Assembly: GCA_938045295.1 (NCBI GenBank)
Contig: CALINO010000001.1
Span: forward strand, 1-64,000
Length of the DNA stretch: 64,000 bases
Direction: 5' to 3'
DNA from: an uncultured Arenicella sp.
GTDB taxonomy: Bacteria > Pseudomonadota > Gammaproteobacteria > Arenicellales > Arenicellaceae
Below are positions 10,295 through 18,728 of the stretch, one piece after another. Each line of letters starts with the position of its first letter. Within the stretch, counting starts at the first letter, position 1. The notes under the pieces are model-generated. The model searched no databases and was not told the DNA's origin. It saw only the letters and a program-made list of their open reading frames with translations. The position numbers and the translations under genes are program-made.

Positions 10295-11287
10295 TTAAAG
10301 CGTGCGAGGCTGTTTATCAGCCACACAATCAGCAATGGCTTTAATGTGTTCTGGTGACGAGCCGCAACAGCCGCCCACAATATTTAGGAAACCACTGTCA
10401 GCCCATTCGGCAATATGGTCGGCCATGTCATCGGGCGATAAATCGTATTCACCCAACTCGTTTGGCAAGCCCGCATTGGGGTGCGCTGAGGTGCCCATTT
10501 CACTCACCCGCGACATTTCCGCCACATACTGACGTAAATCGTCTGGCCCTAACGCGCAATTCAAACCAATGGTTAATGGCTTGGCATGCCGTAAGCTGTT
10601 GTAAAACGCTTCGGTCACTTGCCCGGTTAAGGTACGCCCAGAGGCATCGGTAATGGTGCCTGAAATCATGATGGGCAATTCAACACCGTCTTCGTCAAAC
10701 ACCGTTTTTACCGCGAATACGGCGGCTTTGGCATTTAAGGTATCGAACACCGTTTCAATTAAAATGATGTCGGCGCCGCCTTCAATTAAGCCTCGTGTGG
10801 CCAGGCTGTAGTCTTCGACTAATTCATCAAAAGTAATCGCGCGTGCGCCGGGGTCATTCACATCCACCGAAACCGACGCGGTTTTTTGATTTGGCCCTAA
10901 CACACCGGCCACAAAGCGCGGTTTGTCTTCAGTACTGAATTCTTGCGCGCATTGCTTGGCTAGCTTGGCGGCCGCCACATTAATTTCATACGCATAATCT
11001 TGCAGGCCGTAACGCACCAAATCACTGGCGGTGGCATTGAAATTATTGGTTTCAATAATGTCCGCGCCAGCGGCAAGGTATTCTTTGTGAATGCTGGCGA
11101 TAATGTCGGGCTGAGTCAGCACGAGCAAATCGTTCATGCCCTTAAGAGGGCTTTCCCAGTCGGCAAAACGTTCGCCACGATAATCTTCTTCTTCTAATTT
11201 TCGACGCTGAATCATGGTGCCCATGGCGCCGTCTAAAATTAAAATGCGTTGCGACATTAATGCCGTTAATTTTTGCTGCACACTCAT
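10295..11287 (-). CDS. metH: Methionine synthase, homocysteine S-methyltransferase subunit
   Basis: The N-terminal MetH module as a free-standing gene of about 330 residues. It shows [14 protein letters not shown] at the N-terminus, the zinc-binding Cys in [15 protein letters not shown], and the zinc pair in [17 protein letters not shown] near the C-terminus. I prefer the ATG at 11287 (MSVQQKL) to the tracker start at 11320, because the longer form would overlap metF by 31 bases whereas 11287 begins two bases after the metF stop. It works with the following gene in methyl transfer to homocysteine. Confidence 0.94.
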   Translation of the reverse strand: MSVQQKLTALMSQRILILDGAMGTMIQRRKLEEEDYRGERFADWESPLKGMNDLLVLTQPDIIASIHKEYLAAGADIIETNNFNATASDLVRYGLQDYAYEINVAAAKLAKQCAQEFSTEDKPRFVAGVLGPNQKTASVSVDVNDPGARAITFDELVEDYSLATRGLIEGGADIILIETVFDTLNAKAAVFAVKTVFDEDGVELPIMISGTITDASGRTLTGQVTEAFYNSLRHAKPLTIGLNCALGPDDLRQYVAEMSRVSEMGTSAHPNAGLPNELGEYDLSPDDMADHIAEWADSGFLNIVGGCCGSSPEHIKAIADCVADKQPRTL

Positions 11288-11289
11288 GA

Positions 11290-12135
11290 TTATTGCTCGA
11301 CAATACCCAGCTGCAAACAAATATCACGTACAGGGTCTGTTTTGTTCAGCGTATAGAAATGCAAACCTGGCACACCGTTATCCAATAAATCTAAGCACAG
11401 GTGCGTAACCACATCAAAACCAAAGGCTTTTAATGACGCTTCGTCGTTTTGGTATTGCTCTAAGCGTGCCCGAATCCAACGCGGCAATTCAGCGCCGCAA
11501 GTATCCGAAAAACGCACCAAGGTGGCGTAATTCGTGATTGGCATAATGCCGGGCACAATCGGCGCCTCAACGCCCATTCTTTGCGCTTCGTCCACAAAGG
11601 CAAAATAGCTGTCAGCATTATAAAAATACTGAGTGATCGCCGAGTTAGCGCCAGCGTCTATTTTGCGCTTAAAGTATTGCAAGTCGGTGAACGGAGAGGC
11701 CGATTCAGGGTGAAAATCGGGGTAGGCCGCCACTTCTAAGTGCAAGTCATCACCAAACTCTTCACGAATGAATAACACTAAGTCTTCAGCGTATTTAAAA
11801 TACCCACGCTCCACCATGCCACCGGGCAAGTCACCGCGTAATACAACAATGCGCTTAATACCCAGTTCTAAATAGGTGCCAATGGTTTGCTTAATTTGAT
11901 CGCGCGACGAGCCCACACAAGTTAAGTGCGGCGCCGCATCGGAACCGGTGTCTAAAATCGCTTTAACCGCATCAAAAGTGCCTGCTTGAGTACTGCCACC
12001 GGCGCCATAAGTCACCGAGAAAAACGTCGGGTCAAATTTGGCCAGTGCCGCATGCACGTCTAACAGGTTATCAAACCCTTTAGGAGTGCGTGCAGGAAAG
12101 AACTCAAAACTGAGCTCTGGAGTTTTGCTATTCAT
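11290..12135 (-). CDS. metF: 5,10-methylenetetrahydrofolate reductase
   Basis: A 281-residue FAD enzyme that reduces methylene-THF to methyl-THF, the methyl donor of the MetH pair encoded immediately downstream. The N-terminal [16 protein letters not shown], the catalytic-Glu region just before [11 protein letters not shown], and the RGDLPGG and [17 protein letters not shown] segments are conserved MetF features. The stop codon is two bases before the preferred start of the metH N-terminal gene, supporting co-transcription. Confidence 0.96.
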   Translation of the reverse strand: MNSKTPELSFEFFPARTPKGFDNLLDVHAALAKFDPTFFSVTYGAGGSTQAGTFDAVKAILDTGSDAAPHLTCVGSSRDQIKQTIGTYLELGIKRIVVLRGDLPGGMVERGYFKYAEDLVLFIREEFGDDLHLEVAAYPDFHPESASPFTDLQYFKRKIDAGANSAITQYFYNADSYFAFVDEAQRMGVEAPIVPGIMPITNYATLVRFSDTCGAELPRWIRARLEQYQNDEASLKAFGFDVVTHLCLDLLDNGVPGLHFYTLNKTDPVRDICLQLGIVEQ

Positions 12136-12267
12136 GGTTAGCGTCCTAATTATTGATTAGGTTTTAACCGCAGCGGGTATGAATGCACCGCACACACAAT
12201 ATGTACGCAACACGCCTTATTCTAAAAATAAGAGCAACCCAACCGCAATGTATTAATTCAGGCTTAT

Positions 12268-12296
12268 CGCACGTGGCCCAATATCAACCACGTGCG
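12268..12296. other. Strong hairpin between ahcY and metF
   Basis: A perfect 9-bp inverted repeat CGCACGTGG/CCACGTGCG with an 11-base loop lies between the ahcY stop and the metF start. There is no T-run on the minus strand, so it is not a typical terminator. It could attenuate or stabilise the operon transcript; function is not shown by the sequence. Confidence 0.5.
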
Positions 12297-12321
12297 TCAA
12301 ACATTTACGTTTTTATTAAGC

Positions 12322-13740
12322 CTAGTAACGATAGTGCTCTTGCTTATACGGGCCTTCTACTGGCACGTTAATGTAGTCCGCTTGCTCTTGCGTTAACGTG
12401 GTTAACTTCACGCCAATTTTATCTAAGTGCAAGCGCGCTACTTTTTCGTCTAAGTGCTTAGGCAAAATGTACACACCGTTACCGTACTCATCGCCTTTGG
12501 CAAACAATTCAATTTGCGCCAGCGTTTGGTTAGTGAATGAGTTAGACATCACAAAACTTGGGTGGCCAGTGGCACAGCCTAAGTTAACCAAGCGGCCTTG
12601 CGCCAATAAAATAATGCGCTTGCCGTCAGGAAAAATAACGTGATCCACTTGGTCTTTAATATTTTCCCACTCGCAGTCATTGAGCGACGCTACGTCAATT
12701 TCATTATCAAAATGACCAATATTACAAACAATGGCTTGGTCTTTCATCGCGGCCATATGCTCGCGACGAATGATGTCGTAGTTGCCTGTGGTGGTTACAA
12801 AAATATCAGCGCTGCTAACCGCGTCTTCTAAGGTGACCACTTCGTAGCCTTCCATTGCCGCTTGTAAGGCACAGATAGGGTCTATTTCAGTCACTTTAAC
12901 AATCGCACCTAAACCGCGTAATGACGCAGCTGAGCCTTTACCAACGTCACCATAACCGCACACAACCGCCGTTTTACCGGCAATCATCACGTCGGTTGCA
13001 CGTTTAATTGAATCCACCAATGATTCGCGGCAGCCGTATAGGTTGTCGAACTTAGACTTGGTAACAGAATCGTTCACGTTAATGGCTGGGAACGGTAACG
13101 AGCCCTCTTTTTGCATCTTATACAAACGCGCCACGCCCGTTGTGGTTTCTTCGGTTACGCCTTTCACTTCGGCCAAACGACGAGAGTACCAAGTGCTGTC
13201 TTGCGCCAATGTTTTCTTAATGGATGCAAACAAAAAGGTTTCTTCTTCACTGCCTGGGTTTTCAAGAAAGCTTGGGTCGGTTTCAGCTCTGGCACCTAAA
13301 ATCAACAACATAGTGGCATCACCACCGTCATCGAGGATCATGTTAGGGCCTTTATCGTCTGCCCAGCTCATGATTTGATGTGTGTATTCCCAGTACTCTT
13401 CTAAGGTTTCACCTTTATAAGCAAACACCGGAATGTTTTGCGCCGCAATCGCCGCCGCCGCATGGTCTTGAGTAGAGAAAATATTACATGATGCCCAACG
13501 CACTTCAGCGCCTAGAGCCACCAACGTTTCAATCAATACCGCTGTTTGGATGGTCATGTGTAAAGACCCAGCAATCTGCGCGCCTTTCAATGGCTGCGCA
13601 GCACGGTATTCTTCACGAATGGAAATCAAACCAGGCATCTCAGTTTCCGCAATCGCAATTTCTTTGCGACCGAAATCAGCCAAGTTAATGTCTTTTACTA
13701 GGTAGTCTGAAAATTCAGGGATAGATGGATTTACACTCAT
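12322..13740 (-). CDS. ahcY: S-adenosylhomocysteine hydrolase
   Basis: A 472-residue NAD-dependent enzyme that splits SAH to adenosine and homocysteine, removing the product inhibitor of methyltransferases. Visible features are [14 protein letters not shown], the substrate segment [21 protein letters not shown], the Rossmann loop [11 protein letters not shown], and the conserved C-terminus [10 protein letters not shown]. The gene is preceded by an SAH riboswitch and followed on the same strand by metF and the metH pair, so the four genes form a methyl-cycle operon. The long form of the enzyme (about 470 residues) is the usual bacterial type. Confidence 0.97.
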   Translation of the reverse strand: MSVNPSIPEFSDYLVKDINLADFGRKEIAIAETEMPGLISIREEYRAAQPLKGAQIAGSLHMTIQTAVLIETLVALGAEVRWASCNIFSTQDHAAAAIAAQNIPVFAYKGETLEEYWEYTHQIMSWADDKGPNMILDDGGDATMLLILGARAETDPSFLENPGSEEETFLFASIKKTLAQDSTWYSRRLAEVKGVTEETTTGVARLYKMQKEGSLPFPAINVNDSVTKSKFDNLYGCRESLVDSIKRATDVMIAGKTAVVCGYGDVGKGSAASLRGLGAIVKVTEIDPICALQAAMEGYEVVTLEDAVSSADIFVTTTGNYDIIRREHMAAMKDQAIVCNIGHFDNEIDVASLNDCEWENIKDQVDHVIFPDGKRIILLAQGRLVNLGCATGHPSFVMSNSFTNQTLAQIELFAKGDEYGNGVYILPKHLDEKVARLHLDKIGVKLTTLTQEQADYINVPVEGPYKQEHYRY

Positions 13741-13775
13741 CTTTCATCTCCGCTTAATTAAAAGTTAATGAAAAA

Positions 13776-13862
13776 CGAGCGTCGTTGCGAAACTGTTCAC
13801 ACAGTCAAATGAAGTACTTAAGCCTGACAGAAGGGCTTCTGTTGCAACGCTCCTTAAGTACA
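13776..13862 (-). promoter_or_regulatory. SAH riboswitch upstream of ahcY
   Basis: Read on the minus strand, the leader contains GGAGCGUUGCAAC, then a short hairpin, CAGGCUU, and further on GCAACGACGCUC. The outer stem ACUUAAG/CUUAAGU closes P1 around the CAGGC element, and the distal GACGCUC segment pairs back to GAGCGUU as the pseudoknot of the SAH riboswitch class. Location directly ahead of ahcY is the canonical one. In known members SAH binding turns expression on. It ends about 36 bases before the ATG, which has a GGAG ribosome site. Confidence 0.88.
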
Positions 13863-13935
13863 TTTGCGCCGATTATAGTCAGCAATTAGGTCAAACGCTA
13901 GCATTAAGGCCAAAATTTGCCTACTTTTTAAACCT

Positions 13936-13983
13936 AAAAAAAACAGCCCAATAAATCACTTTAAATAGTCATTTATTGAGCTG
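13936..13983 (-). terminator. Rho-independent terminator of the MFS gene
   Basis: On the minus strand a 13-bp stem (CAGCTCAATAAAT facing ATTTATTGGGCTG, one wobble) is followed directly by eight T. It lies about 70 bases past the MFS stop. A separate small hairpin AAGCCCAG-CTTAA-CTGGGCTT at 13988-14009 sits between it and the gene, with T-run only on the plus strand. Confidence 0.85.
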
Positions 13984-14052
13984 CTTGAAGCCCAGCTTAA
14001 CTGGGCTTTTAATACGGCAGTGTCACAACAACACTGTATTGAAAGGATTCAA

Positions 14053-15318
14053 TTAAGCCGCTTGAGTTTCACCTTCTGGTGAAGGGGCATCAATCTGTTC
14101 AATTTTTCCAACAACGAACAAATACGATAGGAAACCCATGATCGCAACGGCACCAATGTATAAGAAAGCAGGTGCAAAGTTGTCGTCCGATATAAGCAGA
14201 CCAATAACGAATGGCGTAATGATGGCCGACATACCACCAAAGCAGTTAAACACACCACCAACAAGACCAACATATTCTTTTGGTGCCAATAACGAAACGA
14301 ACACCCAAGTGATAGACGCAAGCCCCACACCAAAGAATGAAATGGTCAAGAACATAATCGCTAGCGCATTATCTGTGGTGTAGTTAGCGCCCACAATGGC
14401 CGTTGATAGTGCGATACCAATCATAACGGGCGCTTTACGCGCAATTTCAGCCGACCAGCCTTTGCGAACCATCCAATCTGATGAAAAGCCCGACAAAAGA
14501 ACGCCACAGAACGCACCTAAGTAAGGAACGGCCGCCATAAAACCAGACTTAACAATTTCAATACCACGGTATTCAGTCAGATAAGTTGGGAACCATGTCA
14601 GGAAGAAAATAAACACCGAACCAATGGCAAACTGCCCAATATAGATACCCCATAATTTAGGGTGCTTAAATGCAACAGCGAAATCGATTTTTTGTGCTGG
14701 TACGTCTTCAGTAGGATTCTCAGCCTCTTCCTCTACAGCGTTGTCGCCTTTTCTGCTTGGGAATAATACATACCAAACGACCGCCCAAGCAACGCCCAGT
14801 AGGCCAGTTGCGATCATAAAACCACGCCAGCCGATTTCCACCAGTAATATAGTAAGAACAGGCGCCAAGAACGCTAGACCAACAAACTGACCAGACACAT
14901 ACACGCTGATGGCAGAAGCTCGTTGCTCTGGCGGGAACCACTCGGTCACCACTTTGTTGTTAATAGGGTATGAAGGCGCCTCGAAAGCACCAACCGCGAC
15001 ACGACAGCCGACCAGTGCACCCAAAGAGCTAACCAAACCTTGAATAACGGTGGCTATTGACCAGCCAACTAACAAAATGGGGTATAAAACTCTAGCGTGA
15101 AAGCGATCTGCCAACAGACCACCAGGAACTTGGAACGCCGTATAGGTCCATGCCCATGCTGAGAAAATGATACCGATAGCCTCTTTTGATAGGCCAAGAT
15201 CTCCACTGATAGCTGATGCCGCAACAGAGATGTTAATACGGTCCATGTAGTTGATAACTACAGTGAAAAACAGCAGGGCGAGCAGCATACTCCGCTCTCT
15301 TTTTTTATTTATTGGCAT
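14053..15318 (-). CDS. MFS transporter, anion:cation symporter type
   Basis: A 421-residue, 12-helix major facilitator protein. The N-terminus VVINYMDRINISVAASAI with the following AWTYTAFQVPGGLLADR loop is characteristic of the anion:cation symporter group (hexuronate, glucarate, galactonate, phthalate and related acids). The central cytoplasmic loop is acidic. A uronate-dehydrogenase-like gene lies 500 bases upstream on the same strand, suggesting uptake of a sugar acid; this is inference. A perfect palindromic operator lies 120 bases upstream. Confidence 0.85.
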   Translation of the reverse strand: MPINKKRERSMLLALLFFTVVINYMDRINISVAASAISGDLGLSKEAIGIIFSAWAWTYTAFQVPGGLLADRFHARVLYPILLVGWSIATVIQGLVSSLGALVGCRVAVGAFEAPSYPINNKVVTEWFPPEQRASAISVYVSGQFVGLAFLAPVLTILLVEIGWRGFMIATGLLGVAWAVVWYVLFPSRKGDNAVEEEAENPTEDVPAQKIDFAVAFKHPKLWGIYIGQFAIGSVFIFFLTWFPTYLTEYRGIEIVKSGFMAAVPYLGAFCGVLLSGFSSDWMVRKGWSAEIARKAPVMIGIALSTAIVGANYTTDNALAIMFLTISFFGVGLASITWVFVSLLAPKEYVGLVGGVFNCFGGMSAIITPFVIGLLISDDNFAPAFLYIGAVAIMGFLSYLFVVGKIEQIDAPSPEGETQAA

Positions 15319-15436
15319 AACGAGCCGCCCTTTTGGTTGTTGTTATTAGTAAAAACATCCAACTTCTCCATAGTGTTTCTCACTGGTTGTTATATTTATA
15401 TGCGTGCAGATTGTGAGCCTTAAAGAGTATTTTGTC

Positions 15437-15450
15437 AATTGTCGACAATT
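15437..15450. promoter_or_regulatory. Perfect palindrome, likely GntR-family operator
   Basis: AATTGTCGACAATT is a perfect 14-base palindrome, 119 bases upstream of the MFS start. TTGTnnACAA cores are typical operators of FCD-type GntR regulators, which control many sugar-acid genes. No GntR gene is in the window, so the regulator would act in trans. Confidence 0.55.
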
Positions 15451-15768
15451 TTTCATAGGATCAGGCTTAACACTATTGCCTAATAAATGATCGATTTTAC
15501 TCGTGTCGCTTACTAGAATTTGCTCTGATAGCCGCCTAAAAAAACCCAAACCCTTTGATTTTTTTGGAAAAACTGACCGGGCACGACTAATAAAGCTGGT
15601 GATAAGTACTAAAGATACTAGGGCCACAGCCCAAGATAACTCAAGATAGCCCAACAGCGCCTCTCATTCCTAACATTCCTAATAGGCATTTCCATACGCC
15701 GAAACGGCGGTTTAATTCCTTTTAGCTCTTACTAATAACTCTTACTAATACAACTCAACGGCGTCTAC

Positions 15769-15793
15769 CGCGGGCTTATTAATCAAGCCCGCG
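15769..15793 (-). terminator. GC-rich hairpin after the dehydrogenase gene
   Basis: A perfect 9-bp stem CGCGGGCTT/AAGCCCGCG with a 7-base loop lies 38 bases past the stop of the minus-strand uronate-dehydrogenase-like gene. It lacks a T-run on that strand but is placed where a terminator is expected. Confidence 0.5.
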
Positions 15794-15830
15794 TGCCTTG
15801 TGTTTGATGATCGCTTTTACTTGATACTTT

Positions 15831-16610
15831 TTACTTCACGCCATCTTGCGGGCGGTAACCAAGCACCTTTTTTGCGCGCGCGTTATCGCGAAACAGCTTA
15901 CGGTTGTCTGACGTTGCCCAGAAAATATCGAACTTAATCTCCGGTGGCGCCTCAATGCATAAGGTCGTCAACTGCTGAAGATCACGGTGGCTCGACCAGT
16001 TTGCCTGCCCGCGGCCAGGCCCCGCCGCATCCTCCGCCAAGCAGTAACTGATGCGCAAATTGATCACTGACATATCCGAGGTTGCTGCGTAGTAGCGGCC
16101 AAGGTCTTCGCCAAACAACTTAGTCACGCCGTACAGCGACACCGGCTTCGGCTCAGAGTATTCGTTCACCATCTCCCATGAATCGGGAACCGGCACATCC
16201 TCAGTAGACACCAAGCTTTTGTATGGCTCATCCAGCTCGTAGCCATTCGCGACCGCGCCAGAACTGGCAAGAATCACACGTTTGACGCCCGCTTGTTTGG
16301 CGGCCTCCAACACGTTGTACGCACCCACAATATTGTCGCGCAGCATGATATCCCAGCCGGCATCCATACCTTCAGCGCTGCTTTGCCCGCCGCCCGCGGC
16401 GAGGTTTAACACCACATCAATGCCTTCCATTGCTGGACGAAGCGAATCGATATCACCAATGTCGGCCTTAAACACACGCTCTGGTGGCAACCCTTCAACG
16501 CCGCTGCGAGACAGAGCGCTGATCTCATAACGCTCTTCCAGCGCGGGGCGCAACGTTCGCCCAACCACACCGTTCAGTCCAGTGACAAGAAGTTTCAATT
16601 TTTTTGGCAT
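15831..16610 (-). CDS. NAD-dependent epimerase/dehydratase, uronate dehydrogenase-like
   Basis: A 259-residue short-chain dehydrogenase of the extended type. The Rossmann start is LLVTGLNGVVGRTLRP, followed by VVLNLAAGG, the catalytic serine region LASSGAVANGY and the catalytic YGVTKLFGEDLGRYY. The C-terminal segments around WSSHRDLQQLTTLCIEAP and DNARAKKVLGYRPQD follow the layout of bacterial uronate dehydrogenases, which oxidise galacturonate or glucuronate to the lactone. I use the ATG at 16610, with a GGAGTGG ribosome site, not the tracker start at 16673. The final residues seem short compared with the family. The MFS gene downstream supports sugar-acid use. Confidence 0.7.
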   Translation of the reverse strand: MPKKLKLLVTGLNGVVGRTLRPALEERYEISALSRSGVEGLPPERVFKADIGDIDSLRPAMEGIDVVLNLAAGGGQSSAEGMDAGWDIMLRDNIVGAYNVLEAAKQAGVKRVILASSGAVANGYELDEPYKSLVSTEDVPVPDSWEMVNEYSEPKPVSLYGVTKLFGEDLGRYYAATSDMSVINLRISYCLAEDAAGPGRGQANWSSHRDLQQLTTLCIEAPPEIKFDIFWATSDNRKLFRDNARAKKVLGYRPQDGVK

Positions 16611-16820
16611 GAACCACTCCAAGATTGCCGAGGTATTAAAAGTGCAAGGAGAATAACCGCAACCGCTCGGCATATCAAGACACAGCCCTGAAGGCTGAAC
16701 CCGGCCTATTTCAATCCATTATTAAGCATTTTTGACCTTCAATTTTGACTCAAATGCGGCCTATAAAGAGCGAATGACCGCGCGTAAAGCACTTAACTGT
16801 TACCACCCAATTTATAGCGG

Positions 16821-17177
16821 CTAACTAGAATGACACCAAACCGCAAACTCATTGCCACTTGGCTCTAAAAAGTGAAACCGCTTGCCCCCGGGAAATTCAA
16901 ACGTGGGCGTACTAATTACCCCACCGGCCTGCACAATGCGCGCTTCAGTGGCCGCTAAATCAGTGCTCAAAAACACGGTCAACGCAGCACCCTGATCTGC
17001 CCGACTGGTTTTGTCGGCCCGATAAAAACCACCTTCAAGCCCTTGGTTATCGAAGGCGGAGTAATCGGGCCCATAATCGGTAAACTGCCAGCCAAAAACA
17101 GATTCAAAAAACGCTTTAGTGGCGTTTAAGTCGCTTGCTGGGTATTCCAAATAATTAATTTTTTCAGGCAAAGTCAT
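16821..17177 (-). CDS. VOC family (glyoxalase-like) protein
   Basis: A 118-residue single VOC module. It starts KINYLEYPASDLNATKAFFESVFGWQFTDYG and ends FPGGKRFHFLEPSGNEFAVWCHSS, with the conserved E and N of the metal/ligand edge. Proteins of this kind are common and range from lyases and dioxygenases to resistance proteins; no specific role can be assigned. It stands alone with about 190 bases of AT-rich spacer downstream. Confidence 0.85.
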   Translation of the reverse strand: MTLPEKINYLEYPASDLNATKAFFESVFGWQFTDYGPDYSAFDNQGLEGGFYRADKTSRADQGAALTVFLSTDLAATEARIVQAGGVISTPTFEFPGGKRFHFLEPSGNEFAVWCHSS

Positions 17178-17313
17178 TACACACCGTTTGATTATGCACC
17201 ATTGATATATCCCTTAAACGCTACCGTCTTTTGATTATTCAAGCAAGGCGGAGCTACCGTTAAACCGCTGTTTAATCACTTGAATTTTACTTCCACAAGC
17301 CTATATTGGTGTC

Positions 17314-18573
17314 ATGACGCTAAATACAAGAAATGCAAGTTGTTGTATTTATACTTTATTCAGAGCCGGGTTTATCATCGCTCTAGTCACGATATTGAGT
17401 GCGTGCGCGTCGTCTAAAAAAGCACCTTCACCACGCAATGTGGCCTGGTACCAAAACGTGATCGCCTACAAAGACACCTTGAACACAGATCACCCTGATC
17501 GTATTGAGCAAGTGCTGTGGGTTAATGATCAGGCACGCCAGTTGGTGCAAGAACAATTCAGTACTGGCAGTAGAAGTAGGCGCATTGAAAAGCTGGCTAA
17601 TTGGTTGATTTCGCCTGAAGGCCAAGGCATGACTTATGACGTCGAAGCCAACTTAACGCCCAACCAAGCCATTGAACAACAGCTTGGTAATTGCTTGAGC
17701 TTCACCATACTGCTGGTAACCCTAGCCAAAGACATTGGCATAACGCTGGCTTACAACGATGTCGACTTGCCTACCCGCTGGGAACTCGAACAAGAGAGCA
17801 ATCTGGTGTTTTACCGGCACATCAACGCCAAGTTCGTCACACCGCACATTACTCAAGTGTACGACTTAGCCATACAAGACTATGAGCCCAGGTTTCCTCA
17901 GCGCACCATAACTGAGCAACACGCAGTGGCACACTTACACAGTAATTTAGGCATACAAGCACTTAAAAATGGCGCGCAAGAGCGCATGTTTCACCACTTA
18001 AAACTGGCCGCCTCAATGGCGCCGCATGATGCCAACATTTGGATTAACTTAGGCGCCGCGTACAAGCGCTATCAAAAACTCGACCTCGCGGAAGATTCAC
18101 TCAAAGTAGCCATCAGTTTGGGCGATAAAAACGGTTTGGCCGCCAGCAACTTAGAGCGTTTATATCGCCAGCAAGGCAAAGAAAAACTAGCCACAAGGTT
18201 TGGCAAGCTGGCAAAAAAGACACGCTTAAGCAACCCCTACCTTTTATACCGCAGCGCACAACAGCACTTAAACAACAGCGACATTAAGTCAGCGTACCGC
18301 TCCATTCGGCGTGCCATTAAATTGCATGACTCAGACCCTAAATTTTACGAGCTTAGAAGTTTGGTGAACATGGAAAAAGCCAAATACGCACAAGCCATCT
18401 TAGACCTTGATAAGGCCATTAAACTAAGCCCCAGCGTGGACGAACGAAAACGCTATGTGGCGCGCGTTAAAGAAATTGTTGAGCAGGTAGAAAACGACCC
18501 TCAGTATCAAAAAAAGCATCGCAATGGCTACGACGATCTGTCGTACCGTGTTTTATTTGAGACTGGGTTTTAA
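17314..18573 (+). CDS. TPR lipoprotein with transglutaminase-like N-terminal part
   Basis: A 419-residue protein. Residues 1-35 are a lipoprotein signal (ALVTILSAC). Residues about 105-185 contain QLGNCLSFTILLVTLAKDIGI followed by a RHINAKF segment, which resembles the Cys/His core of transglutaminase-like (SirB1-type) folds. Residues about 205-395 carry tetratricopeptide-like helices, for example NIWINLGAAYKRYQKLDLAEDSL and AQAILDLDKAIKLSP. It is likely a periplasmic scaffold or peptidase anchored to the outer membrane. The specific function is unknown. Confidence 0.75.
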   Translation: MTLNTRNASCCIYTLFRAGFIIALVTILSACASSKKAPSPRNVAWYQNVIAYKDTLNTDHPDRIEQVLWVNDQARQLVQEQFSTGSRSRRIEKLANWLISPEGQGMTYDVEANLTPNQAIEQQLGNCLSFTILLVTLAKDIGITLAYNDVDLPTRWELEQESNLVFYRHINAKFVTPHITQVYDLAIQDYEPRFPQRTITEQHAVAHLHSNLGIQALKNGAQERMFHHLKLAASMAPHDANIWINLGAAYKRYQKLDLAEDSLKVAISLGDKNGLAASNLERLYRQQGKEKLATRFGKLAKKTRLSNPYLLYRSAQQHLNNSDIKSAYRSIRRAIKLHDSDPKFYELRSLVNMEKAKYAQAILDLDKAIKLSPSVDERKRYVARVKEIVEQVENDPQYQKKHRNGYDDLSYRVLFETGF

Positions 18574-18728
18574 ACCCTTTTGAGACCAGTATTTTATATA
18601 GATATAAACCCTTATTACTTTGCTTTGCCCACAGTTACGGTTATATTCCTCGCCATTATGGGCGTACGCCCCTTTTTCATTTGTCACCTAAGTACTAATA
18701 AGTACTGATAATAAGCACGCAGTCAGCC

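Larger units (their letters stand above)
15319..15830. other. Intergenic region with operator and hairpin
   Basis: About 510 bases without a convincing gene. It contains the palindrome at 15437-15450, the hairpin at 15769-15793 and a doubled CTCTTACTAATA near 15726-15750. The tracker ORF at 15346-15654 spans the palindrome and has no ribosome site or recognisable domain, so I do not call it. Confidence 0.5.

Noticed and set aside
12268-12296. Terminator between ahcY and metF
   Set aside because: The stem is strong but there is no T-run on the minus strand, so it is listed only as a hairpin.
15346-15654. Minus-strand 102-codon ORF upstream of the MFS gene
   Set aside because: It covers the GntR-type palindrome and the MFS promoter region, has no ribosome site and no recognisable domain.
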